Counted from the first letter of the stretch, positions 30,590 to 40,604 are shown. The stretch is 64,000 bases of DNA from Symbiodinium natans (GCA_905221605.1 CAJNDS010002279.1:900084-964083); one strand, 5' to 3'. Notes: a model not told the origin generated them from the sequence alone. A program made the numbers and translations.

Positions 30590-30835
30590 GGCTTAGAGCT
30601 TTAGGGCTTTAGGGCTTTAGTGCTTTAGTGCTTTAGGGCTTTAGGGCTTTAGGGCTTGAGGGCTTGAGGGCTTTAGGGCTTTAGGGCTTTAGGGCTTTAG
30701 GGCTTTAGGGCTTTAGGGCTTTAGGGCTTTAGGGCTTTAGGGGTTTAGGGCTTTAGGGCTTTAAGGCTTTGGGGCTTGGGGCTTGGGGCTTGGGGCTTAG
30801 GGCTTGGGGCTTAGGGCTTAGGGCTTAGGGCTTAT
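30590..30835. repeat. GCTTTAGG octamer array
   Basis: About 25 units of GGGCTTTA, changing to GGGGCTT and then GGGCTTA at the right end. Distinct from the TTTAGGG heptamer. Confidence 0.92.
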
Positions 30836-31425
30836 GCTTTCCCGCTGATTTCAGGTTTCCAGGTCTGGGGTTTAGGGTAGGGCTTGGGTTTTTTGGCTTC
30901 CTGAAGTTCTAGGCGTTATATAGGGACTACGTAAGGTATGTACATATACAGGGGGTATATAGGGGAATAAGAGTAACTCCTTGCCCCTTGATTATAGGGC
31001 TAAGGGCTTCGGAAGCCGCAAGAGCCCAGCCCTTAAACGAAGGAACGCTACAGTCACTACCCTGACAACATTCTCTACAAAAGGTACATGGGCCCTTTTC
31101 ACAAAAGGGATGAGGGTTTAGGGTCTCTAAACCCTAAACCCTAAACCCTAAACCCTAAACCCTAAACCCTAAACCCTGCGCTTAGGACTGTGGGGGTGTG
31201 GCTTTCGGGCTCAGGGGCTCATGGCTCCGCCTGTGACTAACCATGAATTAAAATCACAGAGAAAAAAAAGAGTGGTTCTTTCGGTGTGGTGGCCTTTTCC
31301 GCCTGCAGTCCGCTCGAACTGTCCTGCCTTTGGGTGTAGGGCTGTGGGTTAAGGTTTAGGGTTTAGGGCTTGGAGGTCTCAGCCTGGGGGGGGGGGCTGG
31401 TTGGGCAGCAGTCACACCCGAAGAA

Positions 31426-31638
31426 ATGAAAATGCCACTGTGGAAAATCGACCTGGCATTCGTCTTTATGAGCAAAGGCTCGGCAACACATCGCTGGCAC
31501 CGTGGCACTGGCGTAGATATAGTGACCTTTGATAGTTTTGACGGGGTTTTGAGGGTTAGCATGGCATACTTATATAGGGCCAGAAGGGAATACCATGAGT
31601 ATTTATTCCGACCCCTGTATTATAGCCTTCACCCGTAG
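31426..31638 (+). CDS. Coding-like frame, strand uncertain
   Basis: Plus frame starts MKMPLWKIDLAFVFMSKG; its last third is the dispersed repeat. The minus strand is open too (TISTPVPRCQRCVAEPLLIK). One of them may be an exon; I cannot decide. Confidence 0.3.
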   Translation: MKMPLWKIDLAFVFMSKGSATHRWHRGTGVDIVTFDSFDGVLRVSMAYLYRARREYHEYLFRPLYYSLHP

Positions 31639-31730
31639 CAAAGGCTTTTTCGTTCCAACGACCACGGTTTACTGGTCTGTCTTGCTTTGGAGGGTTGCCT
31701 AAACCTTATGAACCCTGAACGGCGCCAGCC

Positions 31731-31907
31731 TTGGCAATTGTATTCAACAATACAAACTCCGTGAATCTGTACGGCTTGTCTATGCAGTTTTCTGAAGTCG
31801 GACCTCAAGATACGAGCCTGAGGCTACCCCTATACTTGTTGTCTCATGTATATGTGCCGAAGGTCTTGACGAAGCTCCGCGAACTCTCAAAGTTCCACGG
31901 TTTTCGG
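31731..31907 (+). CDS. Coding-like plus-strand frame
   Basis: The frame reads FNNTNSVNLYGLSMQFSEVG and then YLLSHVYVPKVLTKLRELSK, natural in composition, ending where TTTAGGG begins (ACGGTTTTCGGTTTAGGG). No family recognised. Confidence 0.4.
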
Positions 31908-32009
31908 TTTAGGGTTTAGGGTATAGGAACCCAGCCTCAAAATTAGGGTTTCGGCGTTTTCCAACTGAAGGCCTATCTAAGCCTTGGGCCCGGAAGCCTT
32001 TAAAATCGC

Positions 32010-32142
32010 CCAAAACCCTGAACCCTGAACCCTGAACCCTAAACCCTAAACCCTAAACCCTAAACCCTAAACCCTAAACCCTAAACCCTAAACCCTAAAC
32101 CCTAACCCCTAAACCCTAAACCCTAAACCCTAAACCCTAACT
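32010..32142. repeat. Interstitial CCCTAAA block
   Basis: About 18 units; the first three are CCCTGAA. Confidence 0.95.
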
Positions 32143-32149
32143 TAGATTC

Positions 32150-32218
32150 TCGCCCGCGACGCCTCCAACTGTCGGTGTATTTCGATGGCGTCGCCGCGTC
32201 GGGAGAGCGGGCGAAGCA
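32150..32218 (-). CDS. Coiled-coil-like exon candidate
   Basis: After CTCCTGAG the frame reads RRGDAIEIHRQLEASRARI. A stop follows at once, so the true donor is probably a non-GT site a little upstream, or this is a 3' end. CCCTAAA left, TTTAGGG right. Confidence 0.5.
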
Positions 32219-32579
32219 CTCAGGAGACCGGCCGCGCGACGGCTTCCAACCTCTGCTGCGGGGGCGTACAGCAATTTAGGGTTAAGGGTTGAGGGTTTAG
32301 GGTTTAGGGTTTATGGTTTAGGGTTTTGGGTTTTGGGACTTAAGGTTTAGGGTTCAGGGAGGACTACCAAAGAACCTGGACCTCAAACAGAGGGGGGGGG
32401 GCCGGTGGAAGAGTTTCTTGACCAAAGGGTCCATGTACCTCTATGCTTTCTACAGGGATCTTGTATGGTAGCCTTAGGGCCCTAGTGTGTATACGGGTAT
32501 TTCCTAGGGGTACCCCAATGATACCACAGAGTAGAATAGCAGCCCCTTAAAACGACGCGCACAAAGCGTACACCTATTT

Positions 32580-32815
32580 TCGGAAACCCGAAACCCGAAA
32601 CCCGAAACCCGAAACCCGAAACCCGAAACCCGAAACCCGAAACCCTAAACCCTAAACCCTAAACCCTAAACCCTAAACCTAAACCCTAAACCCTAAACCC
32701 TAAACCCTAAACCCTAAACCCTAAACCCTAAACCCTAAACCCTAAACCCTAAACCCTAAACCCTAAACCCTAAACCCTAAACCCTAAACCCTAAACCCAA
32801 ACCCTAAACCCTAGC
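32580..32815. repeat. CCCGAAA then CCCTAAA block
   Basis: Eight perfect CCCGAAA units followed by about 24 CCCTAAA units: a clean switch of variant unit. Confidence 0.95.
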
Positions 32816-32882
32816 CTATACTGTATGGGTACATGGACCCTTAGGGTTGGCTTCAGATTTTAGAGGGCTTTGGGTGTTTCAC

Positions 32883-32926
32883 CTGAAGAGGCCCCAGGCA
32901 ACCGAAACCCTAGAGCCCCGGAAGTC
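32883..32926 (-). CDS. Exon candidate
   Basis: 44 bp with acceptor TAGTGTAG and donor CTTCAG|GTGAAAC. The frame reads FRGSRVSVAWGLF. Confidence 0.4.
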
Positions 32927-33043
32927 CTACACTACTGAGGGTTTAGGGTTTAGGGTTTAGGGTTTAGGGTTTAGGGTTTAGGATTTAGGGTTGAGGGTTT
33001 AGGGTTTAGGGTTTAGGGTTTGGGGTTTGGGGTTTGGGGTTTA

Positions 33044-33300
33044 GCAGGATTCCAGGTGTTGAGCTGAAAATGTCAGGTACTGGCAGAGGTTTTCGGGACT
33101 AGTTGTCTGGTAACTCTACCAGCCTACCTAAGACAGCTTTGTAGAAAGTATCCTTATTACTTCGCAGGTACAAGCGCAAGCCACACAAAAACCTGCATCG
33201 TCTCAGGTTATACTCCCCTTAGAACCAGACATGAACATAGCATGTTCTCTATGCCTTGGAATTTAAATGAAAATAAACAATGCACAATCCTTAGTAGGGT
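33044..33300. other. Unique AT-richer segment
   Basis: About 250 bp without telomere units. No supported frame; probably intron interior. Confidence 0.45.
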
Positions 33301-33817
33301 TCAGGGTTTAGGGTTTCTGGCTTAACGAAACTCTAAGCTCTAAACCCCAAACCCTAAACCCTAAACCCTATAGTTTAGAGGACAGAGGGCTGCACGAGAG
33401 AAACACGCTCCCAACATGCTACAAGATAACATCATCGCCTTTTGGGAACCTTCCCTCCTTCCCAAAAACCCCTAAACCCTAATCCTTGAAACCTTAACCC
33501 GAAACTTCCGACCTCAAACCCTACACCATAGAGCCTCACCGAATCTCTCAAGAACTCACGCCCGCGCGCCGAAACCCTGAACTTTTGCTCGTCATAAGGC
33601 GCCAGGGATGCATGGGGGGGTGCGGAGGTTAGGAGCTAAGGGTAGAAACTCAGTGCAAGGGTTCCAGGTGCGGGGCTATCCTTACACCCTAAACCCTAAA
33701 CCCTAAACCCTAAACCCTAAACCCTAAACCCTAAACCCTAAACCCTAAACCCTAACTCTAAACCCTAAACCCTAAACCCGAGCGGTGTTGCGTTTTGGGG
33801 CCCTAGGGCTTAGGGCG

Positions 33818-33871
33818 TTAGGGCTCTCCGTGCCCAGCAGCTCCTCCTTCAAGATTTCTTCCCTATCCAGC
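33818..33871 (-). CDS. Coiled-coil exon candidate
   Basis: Acceptor GTGACATGCCAG. The frame reads RLDREEILKEELLGTESP, a clear charged helix. The 3' end runs into GGGCTTAGGGC-type repeat; the donor is not resolved. Confidence 0.65.
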
Positions 33872-33966
33872 CTGGCATGTCACCAAGTCAAGAGTTTAGG
33901 GTTTAGGCTTTAGGGTTTAGGGTTTAGGGTTTAGGGTGTAGGGTGTAGGGTGTAGGGTTTAGGGCT

Positions 33967-34376
33967 TGCTATGATAGGGCGTAGATGCTGTGAAGGTTAG
34001 GCTTTGAAACAGCTCGAAAGCTTCGTGAGGCGCGAAGAGCAGCTTTGGCCCGACTGTGGAAGGCCATCTAACACTTTTCTCCCACCCCACGCCGTCCGAG
34101 GCGGCAAAGCCACCCAAACCTATTCCTTTTAGGGTTTAGGCCTAAACTCAAGGCAACAGTCCACTTCTAAAAGCTTCTTCCGTTTTGGGAAAGGTTTGAA
34201 GGGGTTCAAGGGTCTCAGGAGGGTAAAACCGTCCCGAAACTGGGTCGAGAGATTCGCGACCGATGTGCGAGCTGTGGGGGGCGGGCGAACGACCTGGGTC
34301 GGCTTGCGCCATCGAGGTCGAGGGGCTTAGGCGCCGACCCCCAACGTAGGGGGGGCGGCCTAGGCCTGGAGTTTAG
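33967..34376 (+). repeat. Exon-bearing repeat, copy 3
   Basis: Matches 29,041-29,517 at both ends. The exon part (acceptor GAAGGTTAG at 33,999) stays open: ALKQLESFVRREEQLWPDC and then GRPSNTFLPPHAVRG. It shares the acceptor and ESFVR segment with the copy at 11,713, which copy 2 has lost. Confidence 0.8.
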
Positions 34377-34529
34377 GGTTTAGGGTTCAGGGTTCAGGGT
34401 TCAGGGTTTAGGGTTTGGGGTTTAGGGTTCAGGGTTCAGGGTTCAGGGTTCAGGGTTTAGGGTTTAGGGTTTAGGGTTTAGGGTCTAGGGTTTAGGGTTT
34501 AGGGTTTAGGGTTTAGGGTACTAGGGTTT

Positions 34530-34865
34530 CGGGAAAGTCCTTCGGCCTCTGAGGAGTTTAGGGTACATGCCTTAGGGTTTTGGGGCTAGGGCCTTGGCAG
34601 CCCTTAAAAAAACCCTAAGCCCTAAACCCTAAACCCTGAACCCTAAAGACTTGTTTCTTTTTTTTCGGTTCGGGGGGGGGGGGGGGGGTGGCGCATGAAT
34701 TATGCAAACGAACCCAGCGCCCAACATGCAAAAAAATGAGGACGAACTAAGCCGTCCCTGTGCTCCCTCTGTCTGTCGAGGGGTTCTACCTTGGGGCCTT
34801 AAGGCTGTCCCCTCGGGTTTGGGGGACCCTTCTTTAGGATCCCTAAGGGAACAGAAGGGCCATAT
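34530..34865. other. Unique region with poly-G run
   Basis: Includes a short CCCTAAA block (34,610-34,650) and a G run (34,672-34,688). Nothing supported. Confidence 0.45.
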
Positions 34866-35528
34866 AGGGTTTAGGGTTTAGGGTTTTGGGTTTTGGGTTT
34901 TGGGGTTTAGGGTTTAGGCGAGTCTTCATCCCTTGAGTCTGCGGGAGCAGGGGGGGGGAGGGGGGGAGGCCTCCTTTTCTTATCTCCAATACTACCCCCA
35001 ACCCTTAACCCTAAACCCTAAACCCTAAACCCTAAACCCTAAACCCTAAACCCTAAACCCTAAACCCTAGCAGGCATCCTACCCTAAGGCTCCGTGAGCC
35101 CAAAAAATGCAAAGTAAGTCCTCAGGTTGTTGGGGGGAATTTCTGGGGGCTTAGTTTGGGGTTTAAAGTTTAGGGTTTAGGGTTGAGGGTCTCGGGTCTA
35201 GGGTTTAGGGTTTAAATTTGGGTAGACCCCGCCCCTACTAAATAACCTCCAAATACCCTTCCTAAATACCCCAATTAACCTTCAATCCCCCAGACCTCTT
35301 GGATGCTCGAATCATAAATACCCTCAAAAACCAAAAAAATCCAAATGTACCGAAACCCTTCTAGCTACCCTAGGTGCGCTAAAACCCTTACATGCCCCAA
35401 CAACCCCAAGTCCCCTACACCTTAAACCCTAAATACCCTAAACCTTAAACTCTAACCCGAACCCTGAACCCCTAAACTTGAAACCCGAAACCCCAACCCA
35501 TAAACTAAACCGCCAAAACCCTGGAAAC

Positions 35529-35602
35529 TCCCACCAATCTGGGTCTTGGACGAGGCTTTGAGGTCCTTCATCAGCGCAACTTCCTCGGCCACCGTGGTAG
35601 GG
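35529..35602 (-). CDS. Exon candidate
   Basis: The frame reads TVAEEVALMKDLKASSKTQI. The donor is GTGGGA|GTTTCC. AAACCCT-like left, TTTCGGG-like right. Confidence 0.6.
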
Positions 35603-35965
35603 TTTTCGGGGTTCGGGGGCTTAGGCTTTAAGGGTTTAGGGCTTGGGGTTTTTGGGAGGTTTCCGGTGTAGGGATCTCTATCCAGAACTTAACGAGGATA
35701 GATGCCTTAAAACCACAAGAGGCAAACCTTGACAGGGGGGTTAGAGTTTAGGGGCGAGGGTTCGGGTTCAGGGTTCAGGGTTTAGGGGTTGAGGGTTCAG
35801 GGTTCAGGGTTCAGGGTTCAGGGTTGAGGGTTTAGGGTTTAGGGTTTAGGGTTTAGGGTTTAGGGTTTAGGGTTTAGGGCTTAGGGTTTAGGGTTTAAGA
35901 TTCAGGGTTTAGGGTTTGGTTTAGGGCTTAGGGAGATCTCGGCCAGGGGAACGAGGAGGCCGCAC

Positions 35966-36001
35966 CTTAGGGCGACGTCACCGAGCGGAACCCTGGGTGC
36001 G
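35966..36001 (-). CDS. Exon candidate
   Basis: Acceptor AGTTTGCGGCAG and donor CCTAAG|GTGCGG. The frame reads APRVPLGDVALR and could run on to CGLLVPLAEI if that donor is not used. Confidence 0.5.
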
Positions 36002-36137
36002 CTGCCGCAAACTGTATCAGCGTATCTTGGCTGCACTCAAGCCACGGTTTAGGGTTTAGGGTTTAGGGTTTAGGGTTTAGGGTTTAGGGTTTAGGGTTTA
36101 GGGTTTAGGGTTTAGGGTTTAGGGTTTAGGGTTTAGG

Positions 36138-36201
36138 TTATTAAGAAATCCAATAAACCCAAAAGGGCTAAGGATCTAAAGTTACAGTAGAGCACCACAA
36201 A
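36138..36201 (-). repeat. Dispersed repeat shared with 47,788
   Basis: A 64-bp segment (TTAAGAAATCCAATAAACCC ... AGCACCACAAAG) is almost identical to 47,788-47,851. It lies just 3' of the stop of the minus-strand frame at 36,211, as if part of a 3' UTR or a short mobile repeat. Confidence 0.8.
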
Positions 36202-36210
36202 GGTATCTCT

Positions 36211-36456
36211 CTACACTTCATGTACGTGCACATTCATCGTCTCGAAAGGTTTGCATGCGAAGAAGTTCACAGACACTGCCAGGATCGAGCGACCTTCGCG
36301 AAAGACTGCACTCTCAAGCGCGGCACATACTGAGCGAAAGGTCTCAATCGGGTGACATGTGGAACCTCGTATCCACGATAAGCCTCTTTGCTCTAGTGCA
36401 GCAGCTGCCACGTACACTTGAAGTACACCGCTTCGTCCATCTCCGCAGACATTCAC
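36211..36456 (-). CDS. Probable 3' terminal exon
   Basis: An open frame ending in TAG, with natural composition (LQVYVAAAALEQRGLSWIRG, ETFRSVCAALESAVFREG, LAVSVNFFACKPFE). It lies downstream in sense of the chain of four phase-matched exons at 37,761-36,521 and would be their natural end. The acceptor is not fixed (CTGCGGAG near 36,443 is possible). No family recognised. Confidence 0.55.
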   Translation of the reverse strand: MNVCGDGRSGVLQVYVAAAALEQRGLSWIRGSTCHPIETFRSVCAALESAVFREGRSILAVSVNFFACKPFETMNVHVHEV

Positions 36457-36520
36457 AACCAGGGCCCTAAACCCTAAACCCTAAACCCCAAACCCTAAAC
36501 CCTAAACCTAAACCCTAAAC

Positions 36521-36552
36521 CGACTTGCCAACAGGGGAAATCAGAAATTGCT
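36521..36552 (-). CDS. Exon 4 of a phase-matched chain
   Basis: 32 bp with acceptor GGTGCCAG and donor AAGTCG|GTTTAGGG. It begins with two bases that complete the single base left by the exon at 36,765. The frame reads EQFLISPVGKS. Confidence 0.7.
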
Positions 36553-36764
36553 CTGGCACCCGAAACCCTACATTAGGGCTTAGGGTTTAACAATTAGAGT
36601 TTAGGATTTCAGTTTCAGGGTTCAGGGTTCAGGGTTCAGGGTTTAGGGTTCAGGGTTCAGGGTTTAGGGTTTAGGGTTTAGGGTTTAGGGTTTAAGGTTT
36701 AAGGTTTCGGGTTTAGGGTTTAGGGTTTAGGGGTACTCTAGAAAAGAGCGACACTCGAACTCAC

Positions 36765-36792
36765 CGAGACGGAAGGAGATCTGTGCTTCGGT
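36765..36792 (-). CDS. Exon 3 of a phase-matched chain
   Basis: Only 28 bp, with acceptor CGCTTTAAG and donor CTCG|GTGAGT. The frame reads TEAQISFRL plus one base. Plus-strand flanks are TTTAGGG (left) and CCCTAAA (right). Confidence 0.65.
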
Positions 36793-36956
36793 CTTAAAGC
36801 GGCACCCTAAGCCCTAAACCCTAAACCCTAAACCCTAAACCCTAAACCCTAACCCCTAAGCCCTAGACCCTAAACCCTAAACCTTAAACCCTGAACCCTA
36901 AACCCTAAACCCTAAACCCTAAACCCTAAACCCTAAACCCTAAGGTTACCCTAAAC

Positions 36957-37007
36957 AATCAAGGGAACAACAGAAGGCTCCCAAGACTCCTTCAGCCTCG
37001 CCCAAAC
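36957..37007 (-). CDS. Exon 2 of a phase-matched chain
   Basis: Exactly 17 codons with acceptor CCCTTCAAG and donor TTGATT|GTTTAGGG. The frame reads VWARLKESWEPSVVPLI. Confidence 0.7.
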
Positions 37008-37075
37008 CTTGAAGGGTTGAGTGATTCGGGCTCAGGGGTTTAAAGGCTTCGGGCTTAAAGCCCTCAAGGGCTTAG

Positions 37076-37375
37076 AGAGTTTAGGGTTTAGGGTTTAGGG
37101 TTTAGGGTTTAGGGTTTAGGGTTTAGGGTTTAGGGTTTAGGGTTTAGGGTTTAGGGTTTAGGGTTTCAGGTTTGGGGTTTAGGGTTTAGGGTTTAGGGTT
37201 TAGGGTTTAGGGTTTCAGGGTTCAGGGTTTAGGGTTTAGGGTTTAGGGTTTAGGGTTTAGGGTTTGGGCTTGGGGTTTCGGGTTTAGGGTTAGGGTTTCG
37301 GGTTTAGGGTTTAGGGTGTAGGGTTTAGGGTTTAGGGTTTAGGGTTTCGGGTTTCGGGGCTAGGGCTTAGGGCTT
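37076..37375. repeat. Long TTTAGGG block
   Basis: About 40 units with TTTCAGG, TTTCGGG and TTTGGGG variants. Confidence 0.95.
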
Positions 37376-37685
37376 AGGGCTTAGGGCTTAGGGCTTAGGG
37401 CTTAGGGCTTAGGGCTTAGGGCTTAGGGCTTAGGGCTTAGGGCTTAGGGCTTAGGGCTTAGGGCTTAGGGCTTAGGGCTTAGGGCTTAGGGCTTAGGGCT
37501 TAGGGCTAGGGCTTAGGGCTTAGGGCTTAGGGCTTAGGGCTTAGGGCTTAGGGCTTAGGGCGTAGGGCTTAGGGCGTAGGGCTTAGGGCTTAGGGCTTAG
37601 GGCTTAGGGCTTAGGGCTTAGGGCTTAGGGCTTAGGGCTTAGGGCTTCGGGCTTCGGGCTTCGGGCTTCGGGCTTAGGGCTTAGG
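37376..37685. repeat. GGGCTTA (TTAGGGC) heptamer array
   Basis: About 43 near-perfect TTAGGGC units, with CGTAGGG and a run of TTCGGGC variants at the right. The array joins the TTTAGGG block directly. A second such array lies at 63,486-63,607. Confidence 0.96.
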
Positions 37686-37710
37686 GACATTGGAGACCCT
37701 AGGCGACTAC

Positions 37711-37761
37711 TCCCACAGCCGAAGGCACGTGCTTGCGGGATTTCGTGAGATCTGCGGCCAC
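37711..37761 (-). CDS. Exon 1 of a phase-matched chain
   Basis: Exactly 17 codons with acceptor GTGCCGCCCAG and donor GTGGGA|GTAGTC. The frame reads VAADLTKSRKHVPSAVG and leads in phase into the exon at 36,957. Confidence 0.7.
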
Positions 37762-38192
37762 CTGGGCGGCACTTGGGTTCAGGGCTTAGGGGGTTTAGGG
37801 TCGAGGGTTTCGTGTTCAGTGTTCAGGATTTAGGGTTTTGAGTTTGGGATTTAGGGGCTTTAGGGTTTAGGGTTTAGGGGTTTAGAGTTGGGGTTCAGGG
37901 TGCCAGACATGGCTACGGAAGCTATCTTTGGGTTTGGGGGCCTAGGGTTTAGGGCTCAGGGTTTAGGGTTTAGGGTTTAGGGGTTCGGGGTTAGGGGTTA
38001 GGGGTTAGGGTTAAGGGGGCTTCGACACCAGTGCGTACTTTCAAGGTTCGTGCAACGTGCTGGCTAGTCGTCGCTGGGGCAGGTAATGGGCGGTCCGCAC
38101 AAAACATAAACGCGCGCAGTCCCCCAACCCCAGGCTAAACCCCGAGCCCGAAGTGCTAAACCCTAAACCCTACATCCTAAACCCTAAACCCT

Positions 38193-39067
38193 GGGTCCAC
38201 CCCCAACGTTTGCCCACACTTTTCTATCTCCAGGTACCCTTTCTTGATCGAGCTCTTCCACTTCGACTTGCATAAATATTCCTAAAATTTCATCACAGCA
38301 TTGTTTAAGATTGTCCTGAGGGTTGATGAGACTTTATCAGGCGTTCACTTTCGGTTGAGGGTGCCTTGGTCTCGGGGTTTTGCTTCTACTTCGGGCCATG
38401 GCTCGTTCTCGCTCTCCAGCCACTGGGTGCCAAGACATTTTTTGTCCCCACTCACGGCAGAAGAAATTCGACACTGTCGATGCCTCGAAGGGCAGGGGGA
38501 ATGCTGCAGTGGAGGTGGGGCCTTTGTAGAGGAGGCTTCCTCGTCTTCGTCTGTGGATGACATCGAGGAGTACAACCCGTCCGTGCTCGATGTTGACAGT
38601 TCTAGTTCGCAGTCGGTGGTGCAGCCGGGCATCCCGCCTTACATCCTTGAGCGGCTGAAGGACGAGAGAGGCGGCGACCTGCGAGAGTCAAGTAGCGGCT
38701 CTGAAGCGCATGCTGCGCAGACGTAACATGCTGGGACGCAGCAGCTCGTAAAGAGTCGCTGCAACGTTGACGGGCTGTGCGCCCTTTTCTTGCAACATGG
38801 AGGATCAGAATTGCTACCGCGACGCGGTCTCACCCAAGGATCTGTGGAATCAGGTTTCCTTCCTGGACGCAGACGCCTCCTGAAAACCAGAAAACAGGGT
38901 CCACCGTGTTTGTCGCCCCTGCCAGTGTTTTCAGCATTTACTGACACGGAACTTCTCCGTTGCGCGACGCAAATTCACTTTCAGCCCGAACCTGAAAATC
39001 ATGCACCCTGCCATGCTTCTAGACATTGCGCCCAGGTTGTTGCGGGGCAAACGTTGGGGATGCACCC
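38193..39067 (+). mobile_element. Unit with 23-bp terminal inverted repeats
   Basis: Left end 38,193-38,215 (GGGTCCACCCCCAACGTTTG then CCC) and right end 39,045-39,067 are inverted repeats with 21 of 23 positions matching. The 875-bp unit is embedded exactly between a CCCTAAA block and an AAAACCC block. It contains a plus-strand coding frame. A non-autonomous DNA transposon or an intron/exon-carrying element is possible. No target-site duplication is recognisable in the repeat flanks. Confidence 0.65.
38461..38726 (+). CDS. Acidic Ser-rich 3' terminal exon
   Basis: A strong acceptor (pyrimidine-rich TTTTTTGTCCCCACTC then ACGGCAG) starts the exon and TAA at 38,724 ends it. The frame contains EEASSSSSVDDIEEYNPSVL, then SVVQPGIPPYILERLKDERG and a Ser/Gly/Glu tail. 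The frame stays open upstream to 38,301, but that part is probably intron. Typical of a disordered C-terminus; function unknown. It lies inside the inverted-repeat unit. Confidence 0.6.
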
Positions 39068-39179
39068 AAAACCCAAAACCCAAAACCCAAAACCCAAAAC
39101 CCAAAACCCTAAACCCTAAACCCTGAACCCTGAACCCTAAACCCTGAACCCTACGCTGGCCTAAACCCTGAACCCTGAC

Positions 39180-39264
39180 CCTCCCAGAATCCGAAAGCCC
39201 TCTGGAGCGGTTCCGGGACAAGCTCCCAACCAAGACGCGCATCGCACCACAGCAGAGACGCCAA
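39180..39264 (-). CDS. Exon candidate
   Basis: 85 bp with acceptor AACCCTAG, itself made of a repeat unit, and donor GGGAGG|GTCAGGG. The frame reads LASLLWCDARLGWELVPEPL and then QRAFGFWE. It is in phase with the upstream exon at 39,434. Confidence 0.6.
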
Positions 39265-39433
39265 CTAGGGTTTAGGGTGTAGGGTTTAGGGTTTAGGGTT
39301 GAAGGTTGAGAGTTGAAGGATGAGGGTTGAAGGATGAGGGTTTAGGGTTTGGGGTTTAGGGTTTAGAGTTTAGGGTTTAGGCTTCAGACTCAGAGGAAGG
39401 GGGGGGGGAGGGGTGCACGCTCGGGGCCCGCAC

Positions 39434-39485
39434 CGTAGTTGCCTTCCGCAGGGTCTCGTCCAGCCGCTCAGCAAGCTGCTCCTTT
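39434..39485 (-). CDS. Coiled-coil exon candidate
   Basis: 52 bp with acceptor GGGCTGAAAAG and donor ACTACG|GTGCGG. The frame reads KEQLAERLDETLRKATT: unmistakable heptad pattern. Confidence 0.75.
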
Positions 39486-39530
39486 CTTTTCAGCCCTACT
39501 AAAAGGGTTTAGGGTTTAGGGTTTAGGGCT

Positions 39531-39643
39531 ACTTGGAGGTTCATGGTACCTAGTAACTAATTATAACTGTACTTAGAACCCACTTATAAGCCCCTTAAAG
39601 TGCCCGAATATGGCTATAAGTACAGGTATAAGAACCTCCAAGT
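39531..39643. mobile_element. MITE-like inverted-repeat element, copy 4
   Basis: Starts ACTTGGAGGTTCATGGTACC and ends AAGAACCTCCAAGT. It is 113 bp with inner inverted repeats around TATAACTGTACTT. Flanked by T and A, like copy 1. Confidence 0.8.
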
Positions 39644-40412
39644 AGGCCCCAGCACCCTACGCAATCCAGAGTGATGCTGCTATTTAATCATTTGGCAATA
39701 ACTGTTCTGTTCATTCATGAGAACAGCTTAAACATCTCTTCAGCCCTAAGCCCGAGCACCCCAACCAATTCAGGTTTCGGGTTTAAGGTTTGGGGTTGTA
39801 AGCCCTGAAACCCTAAACCTGAACCCTAAACTCCTCACGCCCTGAAGCGTTAAGCCCGAACCCCTAAACTCCTGAAGCCCTGAAGCGTTGAACTACGGTA
39901 TCGCTAATCCCTAAACCCTAAGGCGCCTAAGTCTGCAGTTAGGGTCAAGGGCTTTGGGTTTAAGGGTTTAAGGTTTAAGGGAAAAAGGAGTAGAGTTTGC
40001 GGATCTACCGGTGTATGGGCATGAGGTTTAGGGGTTTAAGGGTTGGGGCTTATGGGATGCGGGTTTAGGGAAGAGGGCTTAGGGTTTAGGGAAGAACAAT
40101 CGGGATCCAAGAATTCGAATTCTATTCCTAAACCCTAAACCCTAAACCCTAAACCCTAAACCCTAAACCCTAAACCCTAAACCCTAAACCCTCAACCTCA
40201 AGGGTATACTTCCTTCACAAAACGGGTATTGGGCTCAGGGATTATAGGGCTTAGGGTTTCAGGGCCTGGGGCTTGGAGTCGTGTTACGGTTTGGGGGTTT
40301 GGAGTTTAGGGCTTCGTGGACTTTTGGATTCACAGTGGCTGCCTCAAACTCGGCACCCGCAAAAAACAAGTACTTCCAACGTGCTGCTTCCTGAAGACCC
40401 GCCCCAAAAACA

Positions 40413-40604
40413 ATGCTTCCTGATAAGGGCAATATGGGGATTGTTATTCTTCATTTTTGGGGCTCTGAAGCGAACGGAAGCAACTCGACTTATATCACAT
40501 TGGGGGATATTGCTTTCTTGCGGGGATTTAGTTCAGGCGAGGGGATTGCTCTCCCAACTATGAATGTAAGAGGTGGTCAAGCTATGGCCTGCTACATGAA
40601 TTGA
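40413..40604 (+). CDS. Coding-like frame inside a dispersed repeat
   Basis: The frame starts MLPDKGNMGIVILHFWG, which matches the translation of the repeat at 5,190 (LPYKGNLGIITFLFWG). It is probably repeat-derived rather than a host gene. Confidence 0.3.
   Translation: MLPDKGNMGIVILHFWGSEANGSNSTYITLGDIAFLRGFSSGEGIALPTMNVRGGQAMACYMN

Noticed and set aside
38931-39242. 103-codon minus frame with FRVQGLGFRV repeats
   Set aside because: It is a translation of AAAACCC/CCCTAAA units joined to the real exon candidate at 39,180-39,264.
40273-40563. 96-codon plus frame
   Set aside because: It overlaps the dispersed repeat in a different frame from the other copies; no conserved reading.
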